Source: Rhizophagus clarus (lineage: Eukaryota; Glomeromycota; Glomeromycetes; Glomerales; Glomeraceae). From it: DNA of 64,000 bases. Within the stretch, counting starts at the first letter, position 1. Each line of letters begins with the position of its first letter. A program made the position numbers and the translations under genes. Shown piece after piece: positions 23,954 through 35,274 of the stretch. The stretch is from contig BLAL01000065.1 of the NCBI GenBank assembly GCA_015698045.1, positions 310,001 to 374,000 on the forward strand, written 5' to 3'. Under the pieces are notes generated by a model, which ran no database searches, had not been told where the DNA came from, and worked only from the letters and a program-made list of their open reading frames with translations.

Positions 23954-26900
23954 AATTTTTTGTTATTTATTATAAATTCGAAATAAATTGCCTCAATAAT
24001 AGGTTTTTTTTTTTTTTTTTTTTGTCAATTGTTCCACCAGTATTCCACCGGTTCATAAATTAGTATAAAATCTATAAATCTATCAGTGTTGGATATTTAA
24101 GAAAGACTTCATTCACCTATTTCCCCTCCGTTTCAAGGGGACCCCGAATATTTTAGTTATTCAGTACGATAGTTAATATTTCACAATCTTTAATTTTTCT
24201 TTCACTCGGTAAATGTCTTTCACATGCTAAAGAATTGCTAAGGATTGAAGATTATATTTCTGAAATGATAACAGTTCGAAAGACATGTATTCATTTTTAC
24301 TGCGATTTTACATGAACACCACAAGAAAATTTAAGGAGGTTTCACATTTTTTAAGTTTTACTCACCCCCCAAAAAAAAGGGGATCTACAAATTTCTCATA
24401 AAATCATAAGAAATATTTTTTATTATTGAACAATTAATTATTTCAACAGATATGCGCCTGATTTCATCGTATAGTCAACAATAGATGTACTATTATGAAA
24501 TCTCGATAGACGAATAAAAAATGGTTAATGTTGTTGTTAATGTAAGGACGAAATAGAGACTATTTAAATAATAAAGGAGCAGTTAGCGATCATGAATGAT
24601 CATCATCAATTCTTAAAAGTGCTGACTCCGATTCAGAGCCTACAAAACAAAGAGTTGCCTATTTCTGAACTTAATCAGCTTTTAATGTAACTTGCAATTT
24701 CAAGGAGTTACTAGACGGAACCCTACGAAAAAAAAAAAAAAAAATAAAATTAATACTTGTTATTCCTTGAATAGATAAGTTCACCGATGCCTTGCGAGGC
24801 CCCCTGAATTTTTTCCCACACCGGCATCCATATACTTATGGAACTAAGTAAATCATGCCTGTTAATTTTTAAGGTGGCGAGGTATTTGAAAATCAAAGGT
24901 TTCATTTCCTGAAAAAGGTCATTTGCGTTATTAGTATTGATATCAATATAAAAATTATTATTACTGTCATTATTATCTCTAACATTTATCATCTCATTTT
25001 TCGATTGCGTATATGAGAAATTTCAATTAATCTCCGGAATAGTTACTTTGTATAACTGCGGATGATTTATATTATTGTGCATATGGATACGCATGAAAAT
25101 TTCATACACTGTCAAAAAATGAATTGGGTGGTCCGTTATTATTTTTTTTTTTAAACATATTTCTTAATAAAAATTTAAAAAAAATTGACGAATTTAAAAT
25201 ATTAGATTACCTCATAGTTGCTTACAGTACTTTCAGCTATTCGTTCGGCTCCTATTTTAGTAGAAACTCAACGAAATACACTTCCAATTTACTATCGATT
25301 TCGACTAACAGAATATTTATTTGCACTATTTAATCTCCTCTTTCTTCATTTAAGATCCTCTGCACATGATGGTACTGCGTAAGAAGGAATTAACGTCAAT
25401 TCCCATATCGGGCACGTGATCGTAGTAAAAAACATCCGTCACGCCGTATCACGTGCGTGAATTCCTATTCGTCACCCCTTAGCTTATGCTTTGTTACTTT
25501 TAAACTTTGTTAAAATTTATCTTCGAGATAAATTTAAAATAAATCTAAATATAAATTATTTTCAATGCCAAGACCGTCCAGATTCTAATACTGTAATTAT
25601 ACTGGTCCTGCTATCACAACTGCAGAAAGTAATTGATTGCAAAAAAAGGAACTTGTTCACGCATGCAGGCTCCTATTAGTCATGTATGTGCTATCATTAT
25701 TAACATTGTGGAGCAGGCTATATTGAGGGAAAGGAATATATGTCGTTCAGTCTCTCATTTGTTGCAATTTCTAAAGTCTACATTCTTGATAATGTCCAAT
25801 TTTCATTACGTATTAAAAAGGTGCAAGAGGTTCCCAGAGAGATTGCTTGAAAGAAGACGATTAATTTCATACTTAATGTAATTTTGATTATTATAAACAA
25901 TATTACATCATTTAATTTCAGTATTCGATAATTCATTACCAAGGATTCAGGAGATCGAAAGGTCTAGATTATTAAAGAATTATTTTTTATCCAATTATTA
26001 AATGAGAAATCGTTAAAATGTAAGTATGTAACACTATTCTTCAGTAATTGTTACTTAATTATTCGTTATACTAGGCATTTCGTCATATCTATTAGATACA
26101 AACCACAATAGATGAAATAGAAATAATTTCTATCAGGAGAGATACATCATCGATATTTACTTATTGGATTATCTCGGTTTGAATTATTTAAAAGACAAAT
26201 ATTTGCCGTATTTACCGACAATCTAATGAATTGGGATTGGTTTTGTGGTGATGATCAAACAATTTATTATGTATATTATGATTATTAATTATCTTACAAA
26301 TAAATTTTGTAAGATGTTATTGCATATGTAGTATATGAGGTATATGGTGATTTGTACAGATGTACTACGGATCGAGACTTGACATTTAGAAGATTATAAT
26401 ACCTAAATAAAGTGTTTTAAATAGCTAGATAACAAGAATGACATACTCCTTTTGGTATTTATTGTTTTAATAATCTATTAGCAAATATAATCATGTAATC
26501 ATGTTATTTATTATTACCATTTCCAAACAATAGGTTCAAGAGTATTCTAGAACTGTCATGAAAAAAAAAAACGTGACAAAGAATACTTGGTAGAACAATG
26601 TCATTTTATTTCAAGGAAAAAGAATATTAGAACATATAATTTTTTTTTTTTTCTCAAAAAAAAAGGTTAATAATAAAGAAATAATGAAGCTACTTAAAAA
26701 AAAAGAAGAAATCTTATAGTGTAGATATTAAATTTTTACGCTTATAATAAATAAAACGTAATATTTGCTATTATATATTAATTTGATCTTAATTTCAAAG
26801 ATTATTTTCCAAAGATTATTTTCACAAAGAAATTTCACGTATAATGAAGAGAATAGATTGATTTATTACTGAGGTTATAATCGAAGTTAATGTTATATGT

Positions 26901-27113
26901 TGTTATATCATAGGGGAAAATATATACATACATATATATATTTTTTATTTTTCGTTCGTCGTTTTTTGTCAATTTTTTTTTTTTTAATAGAAACCTTCCT
27001 TCCTTTTATAAAAGAAATTGTAATTTCTAGATAGATAGACATGTGTATATATATATATATATATAAAAGAACGAAAGAAAGGATTAAATTAATTTGATCA
27101 TAACTCGAAATTT
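23954..27113. other. Intergenic, no supported gene
   Basis: AT-rich, with short frames on both strands (for example 24750-24992 minus and 25491-25881 plus) that lack domains or splice support. These could be worn fragments of older genes. Confidence 0.4.
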
Positions 27114-27377
27114 TTATAAAATCAAAACCAAAAAAATTATTTTTTTACATGATTTTATTTGTAATAAAGCGACAATTGTATTTTTTTCCGGTAAAGTAAG
27201 CAATTTATGTTGTAAAATCATTTTACAAGCGGCGTTCCAATCTTGTTGGTTTGCTACAAAAACAGCTTCTCTGACGACAAGTGCTATGAGACGAGCACGA
27301 TTGGTTTCGTTTTCTGATACTTCTATTATTTCACTGTCGTCTGATGAAGGGGATGATATATTTTGATTTGAAGACAT
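27114..27377 (-). CDS. Small protein of unknown function
   Basis: A possible 87-residue protein. The first part is acidic and Ser-rich (SSPSSDDSEIIEVSENE). A compact helical stretch follows with balanced composition (RARLIALVVREAVFVANQQDW, then ACKMILQHKLLTLPEKNTIVALLQ). The last dozen residues (KSCKKIIFLVLIL) look like run-through into non-coding DNA, so the true end may be an unseen splice site after ALLQ. The composition is clearly protein-like compared with the shadow frames nearby. I do not recognise a family. Confidence 0.4.
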   Translation of the reverse strand: MSSNQNISSPSSDDSEIIEVSENETNRARLIALVVREAVFVANQQDWNAACKMILQHKLLTLPEKNTIVALLQIKSCKKIIFLVLIL

Positions 27378-29036
27378 TATGGTAATAAACTAAACTAGAT
27401 GAGTTATATATAAAGAAAAATTCGAATCATTTTAAGTCCGATTTTCAATATATATATTAAATATTGTAAACTTACTTGCATACTTTTATTTTTTTGGCGA
27501 AAGGAAAGTTTGTAATATAATAATAATAATAATAATAAAAAAAAAATATGGCGTTATCGGAACAAAATGAGAAAAAAGCGAAAATTTTCACTTTTATAAT
27601 TTTTAAGAATTTTAATGAATGAAAAACAAAACCAAAAAGAGAAAATTTAATGATAATTCGAGAGAAGATAATTCCCCAAAATATCTACATTCCATTTTTA
27701 AAAGGAAATTCTACCTTTCTTTTACTGCGTGAAACGATAAATTTTATATGAAGAGATCTAGACTCTCGAGAACCTCTTTGTTTGTGTGTTATTATTTTAA
27801 AGATTATATATTTTTTATTTAATTGTATCACTCTATAAATTGTCCCGCAGAACTTATTATTGTTGTTGATAAATTATATATATATATAACAATTAAAAAC
27901 AAAAAAAAAAAAAAAAAAAAACCGGGATACTATTGAAATAAAAAAAAAAATTTTTTTTAAAAAAATATGTATTTATCTGTGAATGCGCCCAAATTAAAAG
28001 GTTTGCAGACAGTTCTAGACCGAATATTAAATAACACTTGATATATATTGTATATATATTTATACATACATATATATATATTTAAATTAATAGTTTTATT
28101 AATTCCAAAAAGGTAAAATATAAAAGCTATCATGAAAGGGAACAAAAAAATCAAGAAAACGGATTTCCAATTATAATACTGACAAAGCCATTACACCAAA
28201 CCAAATTCAATAGTTTTTTTTTGTTTCTTTGATAGAATTTTGTTTCCATAACAAGGATAAATGTTTGTGATATGCAGAACGGCGGTCCAGACATTAAATC
28301 ATTTTTTTCGCGATCTTAATTAAAGTTTTTTTTTTTTTTTCTCAGGTTATTTTTCGTATACAATAAGACCATACATAGAAGCACTTCTATAATAAGATAA
28401 TTATAAACATGTGGTAACATATGAGACGCGCAACGAATGACAGCTTTTTTTTAAAAAAAATGTATTATCTAATGGAGTCGAAATATTTTCTCATAGATTT
28501 CGTTCCCTTTTTAAGTTATTCAATGAATCTACATATTAGTTAAGTTAAAGCCTTATCTTTTTTGTTTCCTGGTCTAGATCATTGGAATATTTTTTTTTTT
28601 GATTAAAAATTTTTTGTGAAACATAAGGTCATTGCATTCGATCAAAAGATTTCTAATTCTGGTTAGCCGAAATACAATGTGGCTGAAAAATTTAGTATTC
28701 AACTACAACAAGTGAATTGTAAGTCCGGAAAATTCCTGGATTAAGCCCGGAAATGGTGTACCATGTAAACATTTCCGGAAGTGACAGTTTATGTGGATAA
28801 ATTTTGCCGATGTCCGATGATAATAGACCTGATTTTAAAACCAGGTTTTTAACAGGTCTAATAGGAAATAATAGAGCAGCTGATCATTGAAAAACTCGTT
28901 TGAGTTACACGGTTATATGCAGTTAACTTTGGCCGGTGTTTTATAACTTTCTACAATTCCAGTCGCTACAATAATAAATAAAAATAACTTTCTACAATTT
29001 AAATGCAAATCTTCCATACACTGTATGTAATACAAG
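27378..29036. other. Intergenic
   Basis: AT-rich DNA with A/T runs and no supported gene. It ends at the left terminus of a small transposon. Confidence 0.5.
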
Positions 29037-29262
29037 TACCGTATATCGCGGGCCACAGAGCCCCATGCATAGTACCCCCCCTTTCCCCCGACAAAAAGTT
29101 CCATTTTCTATTGATTTTATTATTTAATGAATCTAAATTTGCCCAGATATTATGTAAAAATAATTTTCTGGTTACTATACAAATTTGAGTTATTGGCATG
29201 GTGGTACAAGGTCAGGTCAACCCTCAAGATACCCGGGGTACTATGACCCGTGATATACGGTA
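29037..29262. mobile_element. MITE, TACCGTATAT family, copy 1
   Basis: About 226 bases bounded by inverted ends: TACCGTATATCGCGGGCCAC on the left, and the reverse complement TACCGTATATCACGGGTCAT on the right, with three mismatches in 20. The ends allow a TA target duplication (CCGTATATC... between TA dinucleotides), as in Tc1/mariner/pogo-type elements. Alternatively, AATACAA flanks both sides. It has no coding capacity. Its inner ATTGATTTTATTATTTAA segment is shared with the copy at 30857, which is in the opposite orientation. Confidence 0.75.
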
Positions 29263-29556
29263 AATACAATACTAAAAATTATAAATCCGGTTTCAGCTTT
29301 TGTGAAACAGTTTTCTCAATTTACGTTGTCAAAATGTATCAAATATATCAAACTTGTTTGTAAATTGTTTGAGTGTTCAAAACAAAGAGTATAATAACAA
29401 AGTATTTTATTATTAGTTGCATTAATATTGTTTGAAATTTGAAAATTTGAATAATTATTTAAAGGCATCAAATGTTCCTATAAAACCATTCTTCATTCCT
29501 TTCGAACTCGAATATTTTAAAGAATATTTTAAAACTTGTTGAACAAGTTATATAAT

Positions 29557-29670
29557 ATTTCATTTCATTTATTTTATTTCATTTCATTTATTTTATTTCA
29601 TTTCATTTCATTTCCTTCATTTCATTTCATTTCATTTCATTTCATTTTATTTCATTTTATTTTATTTTTT
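29557..29670. repeat. Pentanucleotide microsatellite (TTTCA)n, imperfect
   Basis: A run of ATTTC/TTTCA units interrupted by TTTATT variants, lying 60-170 bases upstream of the Sel1 gene start. It is open in the same frame as that gene but encodes only Phe/His/Ser-rich nonsense. Confidence 0.85.
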
Positions 29671-29727
29671 TATTTATTTTCTTCGTTAAACGAGAACAAT
29701 ATTTCATTTGTAATTAAAAAAAAAAAA

Positions 29728-30483
29728 ATGGGCAAACCAATTGTTAGAAAGAATTCATCAATTAATAACAGTATCGCTTTATTTGAATTTTATAAAATAC
29801 AAAAGAAAAAGACATCATTATCATCAAATGGTAAAAATATAACCATCAAATCTAAACCGATTATAAATTCCAAATATTGGATAACAAATTCCGCATCGCT
29901 TATTAATAACCTTTCACCGACATCTTTATCTTTTGAAGATTCTTCTTGTGTCGTAGAGAGCGATCCTTCAAATGATTTTTTTATTAATGAATTAGAACAA
30001 CAAAATTTTGATAATATTAATATTAAACCTAATGAATCAAATTATCAAAAAATTTTAACCGATTTGGATTTGGCTTTTAAATATGATAAAGAAGGAAAAT
30101 ATGATGAAGCATATCCAATATTTAAACAACATGCTGACGCAGGAAATGCCGAAGCCCAACTTAAGGTTGGAATTTACCTTCGAAATCGTTCCGTTAATTC
30201 TATTGATACTTTACATAGTGTTAAATATCTTAAAAAAGCTGCTTTACAGAATCTTCCTGAAGCTCAATATTTATATGGTACTGCAATTATAAATAGATTA
30301 GCTTTTGGTGAAAAAATTGAAAAAGGTTTAAATTATTTAAAAATGGCAGCCCTACAAAATCATATTTTAGCAATGGAAGATTTTGGTAAATATTTAAAGG
30401 AAGGAAAACTTATTGAAAAAGATGTCTTACTGGGTGAAGAATTTATCAAAAAGGCATCCCAATTAAAAAAATTGAAATTATAA
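29728..30483 (+). CDS. Sel1-repeat protein
   Basis: A 251-residue, single-exon protein. I chose the Met at 29728 because upstream in-frame codons come from a TTTCA microsatellite. Residues 1-125 are polar and probably disordered. From about residue 135, three Sel1-like repeats follow: YDEAYPIFKQHADAGNAEAQ..., HSVKYLKKAALQNLPEAQYLYG... and KGLNYLKMAALQNHILAMEDFG.... Each has the paired-helix A..A..G pattern of this TPR-related family. Sel1 repeats mediate protein-protein contacts, and the family is strongly expanded in arbuscular mycorrhizal fungi, often attached to kinases. No kinase or signal peptide is present here. It converges with the methyltransferase gene at 31103, with a MITE in between. 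Confidence 0.85.
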   Translation: MGKPIVRKNSSINNSIALFEFYKIQKKKTSLSSNGKNITIKSKPIINSKYWITNSASLINNLSPTSLSFEDSSCVVESDPSNDFFINELEQQNFDNINIKPNESNYQKILTDLDLAFKYDKEGKYDEAYPIFKQHADAGNAEAQLKVGIYLRNRSVNSIDTLHSVKYLKKAALQNLPEAQYLYGTAIINRLAFGEKIEKGLNYLKMAALQNHILAMEDFGKYLKEGKLIEKDVLLGEEFIKKASQLKKLKL

Positions 30484-30856
30484 AAAATTTTAGTTTTTTT
30501 TTTTTTTTATATTGTAAATTTTTATCTTGCATACATACTTATAATAAATATATTTTAAATCCAAAAATAAAATAAAATAAAATAAAATTGATTTTTCACA
30601 TCAAATGAAATAAATTTATCGTCTGTTTTTTTTTTTTGTGTGTGTTGTATATATATTATAAATCATATTTTATAAAGTATTTGACCGGGTATCCGGTCAT
30701 ATCAATTTATCGTTGTGTGTCTACATATCTCAATCATATTTATAATGTATATAATGTATTGTTTGTCCGGTATCTATTTTACAGTCTTTGACCGATATTA
30801 TTCCATAAATTATTATTATTATTACTATTATTATTATTATTATTATTTATTATTAT

Positions 30857-31097
30857 TACCGTATATTGCGGGCCACAGTACCTCGAGTATCCAAATTTCG
30901 GAGGTTTGGCCCTGTACCTCATTACGTACTAATAGAGAGTGTTTAAAACTTATAAAATTATTAAGGTATTGTCACACGCCACACCTAAGATATTTGTTGG
31001 ATTATTTAAATAATAAAATCAATGAAGAATGGGACTTCTGTTTTGAGGGGTACTATACATGAGGGGGGGGGGGTACTGTGGCCCGCGATATACGGTA
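30857..31097. mobile_element. MITE, TACCGTATAT family, copy 2
   Basis: About 241 bases with longer and better inverted ends than copy 1: TACCGTATATTGCGGGCCAC at the left and the reverse complement TACCGTATATCGCGGGCCAC at the right, extending to about 26 bases. It contains a run of 11 G near the right end and no gene. Its right end lies 5 bases beyond the stop codon of the methyltransferase gene, so it must sit in that gene's 3' untranslated region or replace it. Confidence 0.85.
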
Positions 31098-31102
31098 TAT
31101 CT

Positions 31103-32418
31103 CTATAATTTCTTCCCATACCATCTACATGTAACAAAATATGTTTTATATTCATTAAATTCATCTATACATTGACTCATCATTCTATCATAATCTTCTG
31201 ATGTTATTCCCAACCCGCTATATTTTATATGATTCATTAACGCGGGTTTTATAGCATGCATTCTTGTAAAAATATCATCTCTCGCAACTTCTCCTAATTT
31301 TCCTCCCCAACTCCCTAAATCATGATAAAATATTAATGATAAATAAAATTAAAGGAAGAGAGATTCTTTAAAAAAAACATACCAGTTTCTATTATTTTTT
31401 CGTCGTAATTAATCTCTTCAAATAGTTCTGTGTCTCCCATAAATTCACCGAGAAGTGATGCAATATTTGGATTACGTCCTATATTCGTCATCATCTCGCT
31501 TCCTTTTATTATCAACGTAATGTAACGGTTTTCTTCGTTAATTTACTATATCACATGAATTTTAATTTAAACAACATTTTGTATCGTAATGAACTTACTT
31601 AAATCCAACAATCTTTTTAAAACAGGTCCACAATTTTCACACAATTTATATTCTGAAATTTCTAAGTAACCTTTTATTTATTTATTTTTTTTTTCGTAAA
31701 CAATTAATTAGAAAAGCGTATTAATAAAACCAAGACTTTTAATGTATTTCATACCTCCGCTTTTTAAAACTCTACCAACTTCTTTTATTACATATGTTCT
31801 CCATTGATTCTCATCAAAACTAGGAAACATGAATCTCATATGACAGAAATCAAATGTTTGATCTTTATGAGGAATACCATCAAGTATTTGACATTCTTGA
31901 AATATTGTATTCTTCGGTTTTATTTCCGTGGGAAAAATAGGTGAAATATCTAATCCATAAAATTTTGAATTTTTATAAGTTGTTGCCATGTCTAAACACC
32001 ATGCGCCCGGGCCACATCCAACATCAAGTGCGTTACATCCAGATAATAATTGTTCGTGTATTGGGGAAGAAAAATTAGACTGCCATACATCTCTTATCAA
32101 AAAATGTTCTAAATGCAAGCGATCAACTGTTTGATAACAACATTAATATCATTAATTAACAATAAAAAATCAAAGATCATTACATAAATTATAATTTATA
32201 TTAAAAATTTTTTTAAAAAATTATATATTACTTTCAACTTCATCATTTGGAAGATCATAATGTATGTCAGGCCAATTGTGGAAACGTCTTCCTTCTATAT
32301 ATTTAAATTTGTTCGTATCAGTTTCACCTGGTGACGTAGCTGACAATTGTTCCGTGCTTAAAATTTGATAATTGTTTTCGGAAGACTTTCTTCTAATTTT
32401 TGAATTATTCGCTCCCAT
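31103..32418 (-). CDS. Class I SAM-dependent methyltransferase, possibly N-myristoylated
   Basis: Five exons (32418-32232, 32126-31755, 31670-31599, 31532-31383, 31314-31103) splice in phase to 330 residues. Motif I is clear (ALDVGCGPGAWCLDMA), followed by YGLDISP and a C-terminal motif-like segment (VGRVLKSGGYLEISEY). This is the Rossmann methyltransferase fold that binds S-adenosylmethionine. The conserved EIDRLHLEHFLIRDVW segment just before the fold matches a methyltransferase family expanded in mycorrhizal fungi. The protein begins MGANNSK, a good N-myristoylation pattern (Gly2, Ser6), which suggests membrane attachment. The substrate is unknown. The stop codon is TAG at 31105-31103, 5 bases from a MITE. 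Confidence 0.8.
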
Positions 32419-34197
32419 TTCTTTTTTTTTTAGTGGAAAGTTATGAAAGTATTTGATTAGGTAATAAAATAAAAGGGAAAGTAAAAGGTTGGAAATAAAT
32501 GAATGATAAAAATAAATAAAACGAAGTGAAAAAAAAATAAATAAAATAAAATAAAATAAATAAAAAAAAAAGAAATAAAAATGGTATATTTATACGACGA
32601 TTTTTTTTTTTCTATCTAACGTTTAACAAAAAGAATTGGTTATCTTTAATGCATGCAGTTGATATCCTTATCTGACGTTTTTTTAAGTCTAGTATTATAA
32701 TTTCGAGAATTTCATTTTTTTTTAAACTTTTTTTCAGCGATAGGTAATATCTGCAACATCCATCTGTCAGAGATTATCGCTTATCATTTTATTAACTTGT
32801 AAATAAACTTTATTTTTAAAAGAATCGATTTAATCCAAGATTTTTTTTTTTTTTTATTACAATAAAAGGAAATTTTAAGGATATTTCAATTTTTTTTAGG
32901 AGATATTTTGAATTTGGCAGATACGGCTAAACTTTTTTCAATTCTATGATCCCCGATTTGCATTACTTTTTTGTTTAAGATAACAAGTAATCATAAAATT
33001 ATGACACTGTGTTGCAAAATTGAAAGTTTTTACGCTTTATCGTGCAAATGATAAGAGCGTTATCATTGGTACCAATCGGCTTATTTGTTCGGCATTAAGC
33101 GTTCCGATTAATGCACTTAATTTACATGCATTAATATCTCGAAAAGGTCTATACCAACAGGTTAAATTGTTAGAATTCCTTTTAAGTTATCATTTATACC
33201 CAGGAATTCTGTTTATAATATATCCAAATGCTTAAAGTCAATTTTTTTGGGTTCACTATTTAAATGTCACGTGATAATATGCAGATCATATCTAAAAATG
33301 GATAGATCATTTATCGAAAAAATTTTTTCGACAAGTTTGTTTACATTTGAAAGGGAGGTTTTGAATGCTATTTATTGATTTGTATATTTAATTTTGCAAA
33401 AGTTGATTTTAATAAGAAATTGATATTCAAAAATTCATTTTCTTTCTATGCAAAATTGCTGAGAAAAGCAAAATGCATATAAGGTCCAATTTTAAAAATC
33501 TATTTTAATCATTAAATGATTTCATCATCGCGTGAGCCTTTATATCATGCACTGTACATGTGATATAATCCCTGCGTATCTGTTCATGAATTGCCTGCGC
33601 CAACCCTGCGCGGCTGCGCCCCTCTGCGCCCTTGCACATAAAGGGATTTTATTTTAATTTAACGTTTTTTAATGCCTTTTGTTGTATTGTTCGACTTTAT
33701 AAAACTTCACACACTACCATAAACTTTGTATTGTTAATTATTGATTGTTTTTATTAAAGTTTTCTTAAGTACGACAAAAGAATAATTTTTTATTGGACAA
33801 ATGATTTTCACATTATTTTGTGATCAGGTTCCCGTGAAAAAAAAAAAACAAAATGTTTATGATTTAACAACTTATATGTAATTTCGTCATCATTACCGAG
33901 AAAATAATATATATGTTTATGAACTTAATAATACAATATTAAATATTGAAAATCTTATTCTCATTTATAAATAAATTTATTTTTACATCATTATGATATC
34001 TTATTTCTCAAAAAAAAAATATAAATGACGTTTTTAACAATTCGCGAATAATTACGTTTCATAAGTATGGTACGTTATAATGACATCAAAGATGTTGTTA
34101 GGAAAAATGTTATAAATATGCCTCGAATTTTTCTCCAGGAGTGATCAATCAAATCAAATCAAATTTCTATATTTGCATTTAAATTAAAAAAATCAAC
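32419..34197. other. Intergenic and CsbD promoter region
   Basis: No supported gene. An AT-rich divergent upstream region for the methyltransferase and CsbD genes. A TATA-like word (TATAAATATG) lies at about 34110, some 90 bases before the CsbD start, and a (AATCAAATC)-type repeat is in the leader. Confidence 0.4.
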
Positions 34198-34650
34198 ATG
34201 TCTTCTGAACCATCCAGAGTCGATGCTAACACCAAATACTACAAAGGCGCTACCAAAGAAACTATTGGTAAAGCGATTGGTAACGAACAAATGCAGGCCG
34301 AAGGACAAGCCTTAAAACTTGAAGGTAATTATTTTTTTGTCTCAAAAAATCCTGATTTCTCCGAATATTTATTTATTTGTACTTTTATATATTTTTAAAG
34401 GTGAAGGAGAATACAAAGCAGCACAAACAAAAGGACAAGCAGAAGGATATAAGGATAACGTCACTGGAACTGTAAAAGGTATAATACATATTAATTGAAT
34501 TTTAAGTTGTGTAAAATCCAACGTATTAATTTGACAATTTTTATTTTCAAAGAAAATATCGGTAAAGCCGTCGGCAATCAACAGATGCAAGCTGAAGGCA
34601 ACATCACCAAAAATACTGGTGATGCAAAGAAAGAAGCTCACCAATATTAA
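34198..34650 (+). CDS. CsbD-like stress-response protein
   Basis: Three exons (34198-34324, 34401-34478, 34553-34650) give exactly 100 residues. The protein is small and very hydrophilic, with the Gly/Ala/Lys/Glu pattern of the CsbD family. The signature KGATKETIGKAIGNEQMQAEG is repeated as ENIGKAVGNQQMQAEG in the last exon. The middle exon holds a related but weaker segment (KAAQTKGQAEGYKDNVTG). CsbD proteins are bacterial and fungal stress proteins whose biochemical role is not known. Both introns are phase 1, so the middle exon is symmetrical and could be gained or lost without a frameshift. A TATA-like element lies about 90 bases upstream. Confidence 0.85.
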
Positions 34651-35274
34651 ATCCCATTAAAAAATAGGATCTTTCTTATTTTTATTATATGTAATTTTTT
34701 TTTCGTCGGAACTTTCTATTTTTTTTTCGTAAATTAAATACTTCTTTATATATTTAGAAGTTTGATCTTTTTTTATTTAAATAAAAATTTATTTTTTGTG
34801 AAATTATACTACGTTATTTTTTTCATATGTTCTTAGTTACCGGGTGGCGGGTGCCCTCAAAAACTACTCTGTACGACATTCCATGTGTCACAACTTAACA
34901 TGCGGGTAGTAATATTTGCGTCGCTATATATAATACAATTAACCATGCATTTAGTATTCACAAAGTAATAACACATAAGCTTGAGACCGAACAAAAGGTG
35001 CATTTATGCTTTTAAGATGAATGAAAGAATTTTTTTTTTTATAAAACGAGTATTTAGGAGGTACAACCTCCACCTTGATTGTATTTGGAAGGATTTGATA
35101 TGAACTTTTATTTATAAATCACCATATGATGGTTGTAATGAAATTAAAACATATCTATTTTATTGAAATGAAAAGGGTTCCAGGGTATATGATCAGTGCA
35201 GTATGGCAAGTTTAAACGTTTCAGGAACATAAATTATTAAAATTATATTTATTAGCCACAAAATTACATCCAAG
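34651..35274. other. Intergenic, shared 3' region of convergent genes
   Basis: No coding signal. It separates the 3' ends of the CsbD-like gene (+) and the transacylase gene (-). Confidence 0.5.

Noticed and set aside
24750-24992. Minus-strand frame of 80 residues
   Set aside because: It has an Asn-rich start and no domain; it could be a remnant but cannot be supported.
25491-25881. Two overlapping plus-strand frames
   Set aside because: Basic, low-support sequence with no splice pattern or domain.
28913-29199. Minus- and plus-strand frames around 29.0-29.2 kb
   Set aside because: They lie over the terminal repeats of a MITE.
29536-29727. Upstream start for the Sel1 gene
   Set aside because: The codons come from a TTTCA microsatellite and encode Phe/His/Ser nonsense; the Met at 29728 is better.
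33020-33235. Plus-strand frame of 71 residues
   Set aside because: No domain, and it ends in unremarkable AT-rich sequence.
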